A DNA stretch of 45,127 nucleotides from Chloroflexota bacterium. GTDB taxonomy: Bacteria; Chloroflexota; UBA6077; SHYK01. The stretch spans positions 1 through 45,127 of the forward strand of contig WHTR01000002.1 in assembly GCA_009377635.1 (NCBI GenBank), read 5' to 3'. The position numbers and the translations under genes were made by a program. Positions 24,934 through 33,095 of this stretch are shown here, in pieces (position 1 is the first letter of the stretch; each line of letters begins with the position of its first letter). A model generated the notes under the pieces. The model did not search any database. It saw nothing but the letters and a program-made list of their open reading frames with translations, and was not told the origin of the DNA.

Positions 24934-25015
24934 GACGGACGCAACAAGCGCGTCGCGGACCAGCGTAGGGGAGCGCAACTCTGTTACGGGTGAACTCAGC
25001 CTTTTAGGCCAGATT

Positions 25016-26050
25016 CTAGGGTTTGTCGGCCTCCGGGTTCGGCACCGCGGCGCGCCAGGGGTAGTAGCTTGATGCCTCGACCGTGGCGATGATCTCCCGC
25101 ATCTCCGTCACAGCCTGGATCGGATAGGCGCCAATCGCCGTCTCCTCGGAGAGCATCAGCACGTGCGCACCGTCCAGCACCGCGGTCGCCACGTCGGCCA
25201 CCTCGGCGCGCGTCGGATGCGGGTGAAGGACCATCGAAAGCAGCATCTCAGTGGCGACGATGCACGTTGTTCCCCGGCGCCGGCACGCGAGCACGATGTC
25301 CTTCTGGACGAGCGGAACACGGGCGCGAGGGATGGAGACCCCGAGATCCCCGCGAGCGATCATGACGGCGTCCGCTGCCGCGATAATCGCCTCCAGGTCG
25401 TGGAGGGCGCCAGCCGTCTCGACCTTGGCGATGATGCGGGCGCCTGGCGCGAGGTGCGGTCGCAGCGCCTCGAGATCCAAGGCGCGCTGAACGAACGACA
25501 GCGCCACCCACTGGACGCCGATCTCACGGCCGATACGCGCATCGGCAATGTCCTTCGCCGTAAGGGGCGGGAGCGGGATCTGACTGGACGGAAAGACGAC
25601 GCCCTGATTTCCCTCCACCGTGCCGCCGATCACGACCCGGCACCGGACCCCGTCCTCCGTGCGCTCAAGGACTTCCAGGTCGATCATGCCGTCGTCGAGA
25701 TAGATGCGGTGGCCGGGTGCAACACCAGCGAGTGCCGCCGGCTCCGAGATGCGGAGCACGCCGGCCCCCTGCCCATCGCCGGACAGGACGATCTCCCCGC
25801 CCGGGCTGAGGAGTGTGTAGGGCGTGTTTACGGTGCGGATCTTCGGCCCCTGGAGGTCCTGGATGAGATCGACGGCGCACCCGACTTCGTCGGCGATGCG
25901 ACGCAGCCGTGCAGCCATCTCCTCGTGCTCCTCCGGCCTACCGTGCGAGAAGTTGAGCCGCGCGAAGGATATTCCGGCCCTCACCATCCCGCGAAGCACG
26001 GCGTCCGACCGGCTCGCCGGGCCGAGTGTACCGATGACCCGTGTCTGCAC
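25016..26050 (-). CDS. pyk: pyruvate kinase, short form without C-terminal domain
   Basis: Glycolytic enzyme converting phosphoenolpyruvate and ADP to pyruvate and ATP. The 344 residues cover the TIM barrel with the B-domain insertion but not the C-terminal allosteric domain of typical 470-residue enzymes. Present are NFSHG, DLQGPKIR, YLDDGMIDL, the catalytic lysine in IIAKVET, and ARGDLGV. Variations from the usual pattern are ATEMLLSM (glutamate for the glutamine of ATQM) and LSEETAIGAYP (for SGETAxGKYP). Such short, probably non-allosteric pyruvate kinases are known. Start is a GTG; its ribosome region overlaps the stop of the asparaginase remnant. Confidence 0.92.
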   Translation of the reverse strand: MQTRVIGTLGPASRSDAVLRGMVRAGISFARLNFSHGRPEEHEEMAARLRRIADEVGCAVDLIQDLQGPKIRTVNTPYTLLSPGGEIVLSGDGQGAGVLRISEPAALAGVAPGHRIYLDDGMIDLEVLERTEDGVRCRVVIGGTVEGNQGVVFPSSQIPLPPLTAKDIADARIGREIGVQWVALSFVQRALDLEALRPHLAPGARIIAKVETAGALHDLEAIIAAADAVMIARGDLGVSIPRARVPLVQKDIVLACRRRGTTCIVATEMLLSMVLHPHPTRAEVADVATAVLDGAHVLMLSEETAIGAYPIQAVTEMREIIATVEASSYYPWRAAVPNPEADKP

Positions 26051-26059
26051 GGCGTGTAC

Positions 26060-26248
26060 CTACGCCCGCGAGAGCTGAAACATCGGCCGGCCTTCCCCGA
26101 CGATCTCACCCCGGTAGTTTCGAACCAGCGGGCGTGCGTGGTCAGCGAGCGCTTCGGCCTGTGCGCCGGACAGGAGGCCAAGCTGTCGAAGGGTCTCGAC
26201 GACCACGGCTGGAGCTGCCCGTGCGCCGACATCCTCGATTTTGACTGC
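26060..26248 (-). pseudogene. C-terminal remnant of an L-asparaginase II-type protein
   Basis: Directly after the stop codon of the Asp-box gene (26249-26251), and in its frame, 62 codons on the minus strand read AVKIEDVGARAAPAVVVETL, then LRQLGLLSGAQAEALADHARP, ending in LVRNYRGEIVGEGRP and a TAG at 26060. The KIED, LRQLG and VRNYRGxxVGE segments match the C-terminus of the Rhizobium-type thermolabile asparaginase II family. There is no start codon or N-terminal part. It looks like the tail of a gene whose front was replaced by the Asp-box gene. Confidence 0.7.
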
Positions 26249-27349
26249 CTAGCGCGCTCCCACTGCCACCGGCGCATCGCCCCGCGGAATGTTGCGGTAG
26301 TGCCCACCCTTTGACACCGCCGGCAGCCCGCGCGCGATGGTCGCCCAGCTCTCGCCTTCGTCGTCGCTGCAGAAGATGTCACCATCGGTGGTACCGGCCA
26401 TCAGCGCGAAGCCGCCCGGCCAGTGGTTCAAGCTCATGGCCTCGACATTGCCCCGAATGTGCTCGGGCAGGCCGCCCTCCAGGTACTCCCAGGTCCGGCC
26501 CCCATCGCTGCTGCGGCCGATGCGCGCGTCAGCCGTCCCTCGCGTGCGCCACTCTCCCGGGCTGCAGATCGCGCCCGCCGTGAATACGAGATTCGGCCGC
26601 TCCGGATGGACGATGACAGCATCCGGGTAGGCGATGCGCGCCGATCGGTCGGTCAGAACAGCCCACGTGTCCCCGGCGTCGGCACTGTGGTAGAGACCCG
26701 CTCCGGTGGCCATGTACAGGTCATCCGGCCGCAACGGTGGAACAAAGACGCGGTGCACATCCTCGTAGAAGCCACTGAGCTCACGCCAGGTGCTCCCAGC
26801 GTCGACGCTCTTCAGCAGGCCACCCACCTCGATGCTCGCGTAGATCGTATCCGACGAGCGCACATCGAAGGTGATGTTCTTCACATGGGCCCAATGCGGG
26901 GGCCCCGGGAAGGTCCATGTGTCGACGCTGGGAACAGACCGCAACGAGGGCAGCTCGTCCCACGACTGACCCAGGTCCTTGCTGACGAACAGATGGGCGG
27001 GCTCGGTCCCAGCGTACAGGCGGAGCCCCTCCGGCGTCTCTACGCAGTTCATGGAGTAGAGGTTCGCGAACTCCACCCCCCGGTCCCGGCGCTGCCAGGT
27101 CCGACCGGAATCATCACTTGCATGGATCCCGTCACCGTGCGTGCCGGCGAAGATCGTCCCGCGTGTCGGCTCGATCAGCAGGGTGCTGACGTGCTTCCCC
27201 TCCAGCACGTGCCCGCTCTCCTGCCACTCGGCATTCGGTGCCGCCTTCTGTAGAAACACGATTCCATCCGTCGTCCCCACCAGGATCTCGTTCGACGGAC
27301 TGTCGGACCGAAAGACTGTTGGCCCACCAATCGAAACGCAGACACTCAT
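26249..27349 (-). CDS. Asp-box (BNR) repeat beta-propeller protein
   Basis: A 366-residue protein of the sialidase-like/VPS10-type beta-propeller superfamily. At least six Asp-box motifs are visible: ASDDSGRTW, VSKDLGQSW, KSVDAGSTW, HSADAGDTW, RSSDGGRTW and CSDDEGESW. No signal peptide and no clear catalytic set of a glycosidase are seen, so it may be a binding or scaffold protein rather than a sialidase. The frame extends upstream to 27571, but AGGAGGAGGT lies just before the ATG at 27349, which decides the start. It is divergent from a response regulator gene. Its 3' end abuts an asparaginase remnant. Confidence 0.85.
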   Translation of the reverse strand: MSVCVSIGGPTVFRSDSPSNEILVGTTDGIVFLQKAAPNAEWQESGHVLEGKHVSTLLIEPTRGTIFAGTHGDGIHASDDSGRTWQRRDRGVEFANLYSMNCVETPEGLRLYAGTEPAHLFVSKDLGQSWDELPSLRSVPSVDTWTFPGPPHWAHVKNITFDVRSSDTIYASIEVGGLLKSVDAGSTWRELSGFYEDVHRVFVPPLRPDDLYMATGAGLYHSADAGDTWAVLTDRSARIAYPDAVIVHPERPNLVFTAGAICSPGEWRTRGTADARIGRSSDGGRTWEYLEGGLPEHIRGNVEAMSLNHWPGGFALMAGTTDGDIFCSDDEGESWATIARGLPAVSKGGHYRNIPRGDAPVAVGAR

Positions 27350-27576
27350 GCCCCACCTCCTCCTCGGGATTACTCGACCGGTTCCAATGGGATTACTGTA
27401 CTGCGCATCTCCTGAAGACTCAAGCACAGAGATCGTGACCCACCGGAGGGAGGGCCCCCCGTCGATGCGCGCGGTCGATGCGCTCGGGTACCCTCTTTGA
27501 GTGACGTTGACGCAGAGGAGCGTCTCGAGATACGAGTGTACGCACATGTTGCGAGTCTCGAACCGAGGCAAGGCGA

Positions 27577-28311
27577 ATGAAGATCCTCGTGATTGACGAC
27601 GATCCCCAGGTCCTCGATGCGGTGTGCATCGGCTTCCAGCTGCAGTGGCAGGATGCGACCGTCATCAGCGCCGTCGATGGGGAGCAGGGCCTCCAACAAT
27701 TCTATGAGCACGATCCGGATGTCGTGGTCCTCGACATCACGCTCCCCGGCAGGAACGGCTTCGAGATCCTTCAGGAGATCCGCAAGGTCTCCGACGTGCC
27801 TGTCATTATCCTGACCGCTCGCACCGAGGAGATCGAGCAGGTGCGCGGGCTCGAGCTGGGCGCGGACGACTACGTCGTCAAGCCCTTCAGCCACCTCGCG
27901 CTGCTCGCCCGCGTGAAGGCGGTGCTGCGGCGAGCCGAGCTGCCACCACCGGTGCGGGCGGTGCCCGACTTCGTCGCCGGGGCGCTGACGATCAACTTCC
28001 AGAACAGCGAGGTCACCCTCCACGGGCAGCGGGTGAAGCTGACCCCGGTCGAGTACAAGCTGCTCTACCACCTGGTGCGCAACGCCGGTCGGCTCATGCC
28101 CCACCAGGCGCTCCTCGACCGAGTGTGGGGCGCGGACTACGGGGCCTCGCCGGACTACCTGAAGGTGTTCATCAGCCGGCTGCGGGCGAAGATCGAGCCG
28201 GACCCTGACGGCCCGCGATTCATCGAGAACGAGCGGGGGCTCGGGTATCGCTTCACGCGGCCGAAGGACGTCGCCCCGCCCGGCCCGAACGTCGAGGCCG
28301 CGTCCCAGTAG
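27577..28311 (+). CDS. OmpR/PhoB-type response regulator 1
   Basis: Response regulator of 244 residues. The receiver domain has the acidic pair in VIDDDPQ, the phosphorylated aspartate in VVVLDITLPG (about residue 52), a conserved ILTAR threonine and VVKPF lysine. The winged-helix domain (about 130-225) has LTPVEYKLLYHLV, the recognition helix region and the DPDGPRFIENERGLGYRF wing. It would bind promoter DNA when phosphorylated. No histidine kinase is adjacent. A close paralogue lies 250 bases downstream. The upstream gap is shared with the divergent Asp-box gene. Confidence 0.95.
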   Translation: MKILVIDDDPQVLDAVCIGFQLQWQDATVISAVDGEQGLQQFYEHDPDVVVLDITLPGRNGFEILQEIRKVSDVPVIILTARTEEIEQVRGLELGADDYVVKPFSHLALLARVKAVLRRAELPPPVRAVPDFVAGALTINFQNSEVTLHGQRVKLTPVEYKLLYHLVRNAGRLMPHQALLDRVWGADYGASPDYLKVFISRLRAKIEPDPDGPRFIENERGLGYRFTRPKDVAPPGPNVEAASQ

Positions 28312-28509
28312 CGCCCAAAAAAACATTCACGCTTCTGTAACCTTCAGCTACCGATCCGGCTCCTTCGCGTTCAGATACTGGTGCGAGCGTGTACCCGTGT
28401 CTAGATAACCGAGTACGGCTTTCCCCTAAAGCAGCCGCTGCGCCCGGCGAGCGACTCCGGCAGGATCTCTCGACATGCCGGTGATGGGAGCCTCCTCGCA
28501 AATCCCCCG

Positions 28510-28542
28510 ACGATAGTGCGCGATCCGTGCGCGTACTATCGT
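28510..28542. promoter_or_regulatory. inverted repeat upstream of response regulator 2
   Basis: ACGATAGTGCGCG and CGCGTACTATCGT form 13-base arms with one mismatch around a 7-base centre. The repeat ends 17 bases before the start codon at 28560. It may be an operator, possibly for autoregulation, and includes a -10-like TACTAT. Confidence 0.55.
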
Positions 28543-28559
28543 GTAGAGAAAGGAGCAGT

Positions 28560-29492
28560 ATGAGACTGCTGGTCATCGACGACGACCTCGCGATTCGAGA
28601 AGCGCTAAGCATCTGCCTCTCGTCGAGCTGGGAGGACTGTGAGGTGCTGCTCGCGGAGGACGGCGATGCCGGGCTACGAGCGTTCTTCGGAAGCCGCCCC
28701 GATCTCATTGTGCTCGATCTTGGATTGCCGGGCATGAGCGGGTACGACGTCCTTCAGCGCATTCGTGAGGTATCCGACTGCCCGGTGCTGGTCCTCTCCG
28801 CTCGGCACGGGGAGACGGACAAGGTTCGAGCCCTCGACATGGGCGCGGACGACTACGTGACGAAGCCCTGCGGCTACCTCGAGCTGCTGGCGCGCATTCA
28901 CGCGATCCGTCGGCGGGCGCAATCCTCCGGTGCCGTGGGCATGCACGACTACGTCGCGGACGGGCTCACGGTCCGCTTCCCTCGGCAAGAGGTGGAGGTG
29001 AACGGCCGATCGGTGCCGCTGACGAATACCGAGTGTCGGCTCCTGTACCAGCTGGTGAGCGAGGCCGGCTCGATCGTCCGGCATCGCGATCTGCTCCGCC
29101 GCGCGTGGGGTTCGGAGAGCTACGGTCCCGATGTCGTCCGCGTGTACATCAGTCGACTTCGGTCGAAGATCGAGCCGGACCCGACCCAGCCGCGTTACAT
29201 CACGACCAAGCCGGGCGTCGGGTACATGTTCACCGTGCAACCGCTGGATAGTGGCGTGGAGCCCGATGGGCACATGCCGACGGATACGCCTGACCAACCC
29301 GAAGCTGCCGGCCGCGCTGCGAGCGAGATGTCGGAGCGGCGCGCGGAAAGAGAAGAGACCCGGCGGGTGCGCCGGTCGGTATCGCGGCGCAGGGATTCCG
29401 TCCGACTCGACAAGGCGTCTTCGCGAGGGCCGCTCCCAAAGCGCTGGCATCCGCTGCAAATCCGGCCGAGGGGCTCGGCCTACAGGGCGTAG
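28560..29492 (+). CDS. OmpR/PhoB-type response regulator 2, with basic C-terminal tail
   Basis: A 310-residue paralogue of response regulator 1. The receiver shows VIDDDLAI, LIVLDLGLPGMSG with the phospho-aspartate (about residue 52), VLSAR and VTKPC with the lysine. The winged-helix domain ends in TTKPGVGYMFT at about residue 225. After that comes an 80-residue tail, rich in arginine (for instance ERRAEREETRRVRRSVSRRR), absent in paralogue 1. The last codons overlap a hairpin (29464-29480). GAAAGGAG lies just before the ATG, which favours it over an earlier in-frame start at 28527. No kinase gene is nearby. Confidence 0.93.
   Translation: MRLLVIDDDLAIREALSICLSSSWEDCEVLLAEDGDAGLRAFFGSRPDLIVLDLGLPGMSGYDVLQRIREVSDCPVLVLSARHGETDKVRALDMGADDYVTKPCGYLELLARIHAIRRRAQSSGAVGMHDYVADGLTVRFPRQEVEVNGRSVPLTNTECRLLYQLVSEAGSIVRHRDLLRRAWGSESYGPDVVRVYISRLRSKIEPDPTQPRYITTKPGVGYMFTVQPLDSGVEPDGHMPTDTPDQPEAAGRAASEMSERRAEREETRRVRRSVSRRRDSVRLDKASSRGPLPKRWHPLQIRPRGSAYRA
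29464..29480. terminator. hairpin at the end of response regulator 2
   Basis: GGCCGAG-GGG-CTCGGCC is a perfect 7-bp stem with a 3-base loop, overlapping the last codons of the gene. It shares GGGGCTCGGCCT with the stronger hairpin at 5373-5406. No T-run follows. Confidence 0.4.
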
Positions 29493-29730
29493 CCAAACAA
29501 TGGGACGGCCTAGCACGACTCCGTGAGGTGAGACGCGGGCCTCCTCGGCATCCCAAGCGGCTCATACATCTTCGTCGCTCTTCGCGGCATGGGAAGCGCC
29601 TCCCATCGAGGCCGGCACTCCGCGGCGATCGGGACGCCCGCCACGCAGGGCAAGCGGAATCCGACGGCCCACGTCGCACAGCCGGTACACTCAGTGCCAG
29701 CAGAACTCGAGCGAGCGGCAGGCCGACATC

Positions 29731-30576
29731 GTGACCGAGCTACACCTTGCCCGAACGCATCGGGGGCATCAAGTGGCCCAGACCCTCGTCTTCGGCGCTC
29801 TCGGCGTGGCGCTCGGGGTCGGGCTCATTGCCGCGCAGGGGACCCTCTACGGCCTGCAGGGCAGCGTCTCCGTACTCGCACGCTTGCTTCCCTTCGGTTA
29901 CGCGTATGGCGCCGGCATGCTGGCCGCGGTGAATCCGTGCGGCATCCTCCTCATGCCGTCCCTCGTCGCCTACTACCTGGGAGGGGAGGAGGCAGCGGCC
30001 ACACCTTGGTGGATGCGCGCGGGGCGAGCGATTCAGTTCGGCGCGATGGCCACCCTTGGCTTTGTCACGCTCTTCGCGCTCGTCGGGTTCATCTTCGCTG
30101 CCAGCGGCCGAGCCCTCAGCGCCTACTTCCCCATCGGCGGACTCGCCATCGGATTTCTGCTGGCGGGTCTCGGGGTGTGGATGCTCGTGTCGGGGCAGTC
30201 TTTCGGGCTGGCAATGGCGGGTCGCGCCATGGGCGCCGTGCAGGTCACCGGCAACCTTCCGTCGCTTTTCTTCTTCGGACTGGCATACGGCGTGGCGTCA
30301 CTTGCCTGCACATTGCCCGTATTTCTTGTCGTCGTGGGCACGACGCTGGCGCGGGGGGACTTTCTCGAGGCGCCTGGCCAGTTTGTGGGCTACGCCCTGG
30401 GTATGGGAACGATGCTCACCACGGTGATCGTCGCCGCCGCGTTCTTCCGGAGCGCTGTGACACGCTCCATTAAGGGGGCCGTTCCGTACCTGCACCGCCT
30501 TGCCGCCGCGCTTCTGCTGGGCGCGGGGATCTTCGTCATCTTCTATTGGCTCCAGCCCGGCGTCCTCCTCGGGTAG
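29731..30576 (+). CDS. CcdA/DsbD-like membrane protein
   Basis: A polytopic membrane protein of 281 residues resembling CcdA/DsbD transmembrane domains, which carry reducing power across the membrane for cytochrome c maturation or thiol repair. Two family signatures are seen: VNPCGILLMPSL (about residues 67-78) and SLACTLPVF (about 190-198), each with one cysteine, forming the redox pair expected in the two symmetrical halves. About seven hydrophobic segments are visible. Start is probably a GTG. No thioredoxin-like or cytochrome c partner is adjacent; the window does contain another likely redox protein, the OsmC-type candidate, but 5 kb away. Confidence 0.85.
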   Translation: MTELHLARTHRGHQVAQTLVFGALGVALGVGLIAAQGTLYGLQGSVSVLARLLPFGYAYGAGMLAAVNPCGILLMPSLVAYYLGGEEAAATPWWMRAGRAIQFGAMATLGFVTLFALVGFIFAASGRALSAYFPIGGLAIGFLLAGLGVWMLVSGQSFGLAMAGRAMGAVQVTGNLPSLFFFGLAYGVASLACTLPVFLVVVGTTLARGDFLEAPGQFVGYALGMGTMLTTVIVAAAFFRSAVTRSIKGAVPYLHRLAAALLLGAGIFVIFYWLQPGVLLG

Positions 30577-30603
30577 TCTCGACGCGAATGGTCCAACGCC
30601 TGG

Positions 30604-31746
30604 CTACGAGAGCAGCGTGCGATCGCGATGCGCGTCGGAGGCAATGAACGTTCGGTGCACCGCTGCAACCTGCTCGATCCGCTCCCGGGCCAGCCGGTCC
30701 GCGGCGACGCTCGGAGCGATGTCCTCCTGCCGCGCGCGGGCGAACAGCTGCCGCATTGTCTCGTAGACGCGGGCAGCCATAGTCTCCGCCCGAGCACGCG
30801 GCGCTTTCAGCAGCTCGCTCTCGCCGCTGATGATCCCTCCAGCGTTGACGACGTAGTCCGGAGCGTAGGCGACACCACGTTCGTGCAGCATCTCACCGTG
30901 GCGGTCCTCAGCGAGCTGATTGTTCGCGCCGCCGCACACGAGTCTGGCCCGGAGCTGCGGGATCGTCTCGTCGTTGAGCACCGCCCCCAGGGCGTTGGGT
31001 GAGAAGATATCGCACTCCACATCGTAGACGTCCTCCGGCGGCACGATGGCGGCATTGAACCGCTTCGCCGCGCTGGCGACGCTGTCGCCCTGGACGTCTG
31101 CCACCAGGAGGTGCGCGCCCTCCTGCTCCAGGAGCTCCATGAGGTGCCCTCCGACCTTCCCCGTGCCCTGCACGAGGACGCGCTTTCCAGCCAGGGACCC
31201 GCCGCCCCAGACGGCCTCGGCACCGGCCTTCATGCCGAGATAGACCGTCCGGCCCGTCAGCAGCGAGGTGTCACCTAGGCCGCCCCAGGCCTCCGGCAGC
31301 CCGATCACGTAAGGGGTCTCCGCGCGCACGTGCGTGAGGTCCTCCGACGTTGTTCCCACGTCGGTCGCCGCGATGTACCGGCCTCCGAGGGCTTGGATAT
31401 AGCGGCCCATCGCCCGAAAGAGCGCCTCGCTCTTATCTCGGCGGAGGTCACCAATGATGACAGACTTGCCCCCGCCCAGGTTAAGTCCGGCCATGGCTGC
31501 CTTGTAGGTCATCGCCCGCGCAAGACGAAGGACGTCCTCCAACGCGTCCCGCTCGGACGGATAGGGCTGCATGCGGATGCCACCAAGCGCGGGGCCCAGT
31601 GTCGTGTCGTGGATGGCGATGATGGCCCGAAGGCCACTACCTCGGTCGTGACAATAGAGCACCTGCTCGAAGGACTCGGCGCGCATAATGGGGAAGAGCT
31701 CGCGGTCGGGGGTGTCCGTCTGGACCGAGCGAGGCGTCATCGTCAC
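30604..31746 (-). CDS. leucine/glutamate dehydrogenase family enzyme
   Basis: NAD-dependent amino acid dehydrogenase of the Glu/Leu/Phe/Val family, about 380 residues, closest in size and pattern to leucine dehydrogenase. It would oxidatively deaminate branched-chain amino acids or run in reverse. Seen are LGGIRMQPY, the substrate lysine region MTYKAAMAGLNLGGGKSV, the catalytic lysine/aspartate region AATDVGTT, and the Rossmann motif VQGTGKVGGHL (glycine-rich loop). Then CGGANNQL and YVVNAGGII follow. The frame extends to 31836, but GAGGAGGT lies seven bases before the GTG at 31746, so this start is preferred; an ATG follows at 31740. Divergent from the next gene. Confidence 0.93.
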   Translation of the reverse strand: MTMTPRSVQTDTPDRELFPIMRAESFEQVLYCHDRGSGLRAIIAIHDTTLGPALGGIRMQPYPSERDALEDVLRLARAMTYKAAMAGLNLGGGKSVIIGDLRRDKSEALFRAMGRYIQALGGRYIAATDVGTTSEDLTHVRAETPYVIGLPEAWGGLGDTSLLTGRTVYLGMKAGAEAVWGGGSLAGKRVLVQGTGKVGGHLMELLEQEGAHLLVADVQGDSVASAAKRFNAAIVPPEDVYDVECDIFSPNALGAVLNDETIPQLRARLVCGGANNQLAEDRHGEMLHERGVAYAPDYVVNAGGIISGESELLKAPRARAETMAARVYETMRQLFARARQEDIAPSVAADRLARERIEQVAAVHRTFIASDAHRDRTLLS

Positions 31747-31885
31747 CGGCCGTACCTCCTCGTTGAGATTGGCCGTCCACAGCAGTCTAGCATTCCTACG
31801 TCGACGCTTGAGAAGATCTGAATGATATGATCGCACCCGGACAGCTCATCTGGCGGGCTCGTGACGACATGGGGGTGACGCGAGC

Positions 31886-32923
31886 ATGGAGGGACACCGA
31901 CGGGAGCGGGCGCACCGCGACATCCTGCTGCTGCGCGAGCACCATGTAGCGCAGCTCGTCGACAAGGATCCGGGTCTGCGCTCGGCGGTCGAGGCGCTCG
32001 AGCGCGGATTCCGCGACTACCACGCTGGCAACCTGGGGCTGCCGGAGCGCGACGAGCGGGTGCGGGTCGTGTACCCACCTGGCCACAAGGCGCGCCCCTA
32101 TCCAAGGGACATGCGGATTCTGCCCGCGATGGTCCCGGCCATCAACGCGGCCGGGCTGCGCCTCGGCTGTGTCTCTGAGGCGCGCGGCGGCGGCCTCAGC
32201 ATGACCCTCCTCCTCGACTTCGAGTCGCTGGGCCTCCTCGCCTTCATTGAGGACCATCTGCTGCACGGCATTCGTTCGGGAGGCCCGACGGGGATCGCGG
32301 TCAAGCATCTCGCGCGGCCGGACGCCAGGCGTGTGGGCATGATCGGCACCGGGCGCATCTCCGGCGTCCAGCTCACCGTGACCACGGGAGCCCGCGACAT
32401 CCGGAGCGTCAAGGCGTTCAGCCGCCAACCGGAGCCCCGGGAGTCTTTCGCTCACGAGTACAGCCAGAGACTCGGAGTCGACATCCAACCGGTTGCGTCA
32501 GCCGAGGAGGCGGTTCGCGACGTCGACATTCTGCTCGTCGCCACGAACTCGCACAACGCCCCCGTCCTGGACGGGGATCTCCTCGCGCCGGGAGCGCTGG
32601 TCTGCTCGGTGACCCCCGGCGAGCTGGACGAGGCGACATGTCTCCGGGGGCGGGTCGTCGTCACGTCGCGCGTTCGGATCACGCAGGACTACACTCTGTG
32701 GGAGCCGATGGCGCGCATCGTCCTCCGGGGCGAGCGCGATCTCGAGTCCGACGTGTCCGATCTCGGGGAGGTGCTCACCGGGGAGCGCCCCGGGCGGACC
32801 GGAAGCGACGAGATCATGACGTTTCTGAGCCCTGGGATCGGATTCTGCGACATCGCGGCAGCGCGATGGGTCTACGACCTCGCGGTCGCTAACGGTGTGG
32901 GCGAGGTTGCCTGGACGACGTAG
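31886..32923 (+). CDS. ornithine cyclodeaminase/mu-crystallin family protein
   Basis: A 345-residue member of the ornithine cyclodeaminase/mu-crystallin family. Relatives are ornithine cyclodeaminase, alanine dehydrogenase (archaeal type), ketimine reductase and amino-acid-derived metabolite synthases. The substrate half spans about residues 1-130 and the Rossmann motif is MIGTGRISGVQL (about 152-163). The end of the fold is seen at SPGIGFCDIAAARWVY. The usual lysine and arginine of ornithine cyclodeaminase cannot be aligned confidently, so the substrate is left open. GGGGGTGA lies upstream of the ATG. The divergent leucine-dehydrogenase-like gene raises the possibility of a shared role in amino acid turnover. 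Confidence 0.88.
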   Translation: MEGHRRERAHRDILLLREHHVAQLVDKDPGLRSAVEALERGFRDYHAGNLGLPERDERVRVVYPPGHKARPYPRDMRILPAMVPAINAAGLRLGCVSEARGGGLSMTLLLDFESLGLLAFIEDHLLHGIRSGGPTGIAVKHLARPDARRVGMIGTGRISGVQLTVTTGARDIRSVKAFSRQPEPRESFAHEYSQRLGVDIQPVASAEEAVRDVDILLVATNSHNAPVLDGDLLAPGALVCSVTPGELDEATCLRGRVVVTSRVRITQDYTLWEPMARIVLRGERDLESDVSDLGEVLTGERPGRTGSDEIMTFLSPGIGFCDIAAARWVYDLAVANGVGEVAWTT

Positions 32924-33095
32924 GACTGACTGACCGTGCGGGCCTTGGCGCCCGATCCCATGACCGGTGGCAGTCGCCGCCCCGATGGGCGGACCCACGA
33001 CGCGCGGCAAGGCTCGTCCAGCTGAGGCGGAGTGCACCAGCCATTGCGTGGTCGAGGATCAGGTGCTGGCTGCAGGGAGACACAGAGGAGACCCC

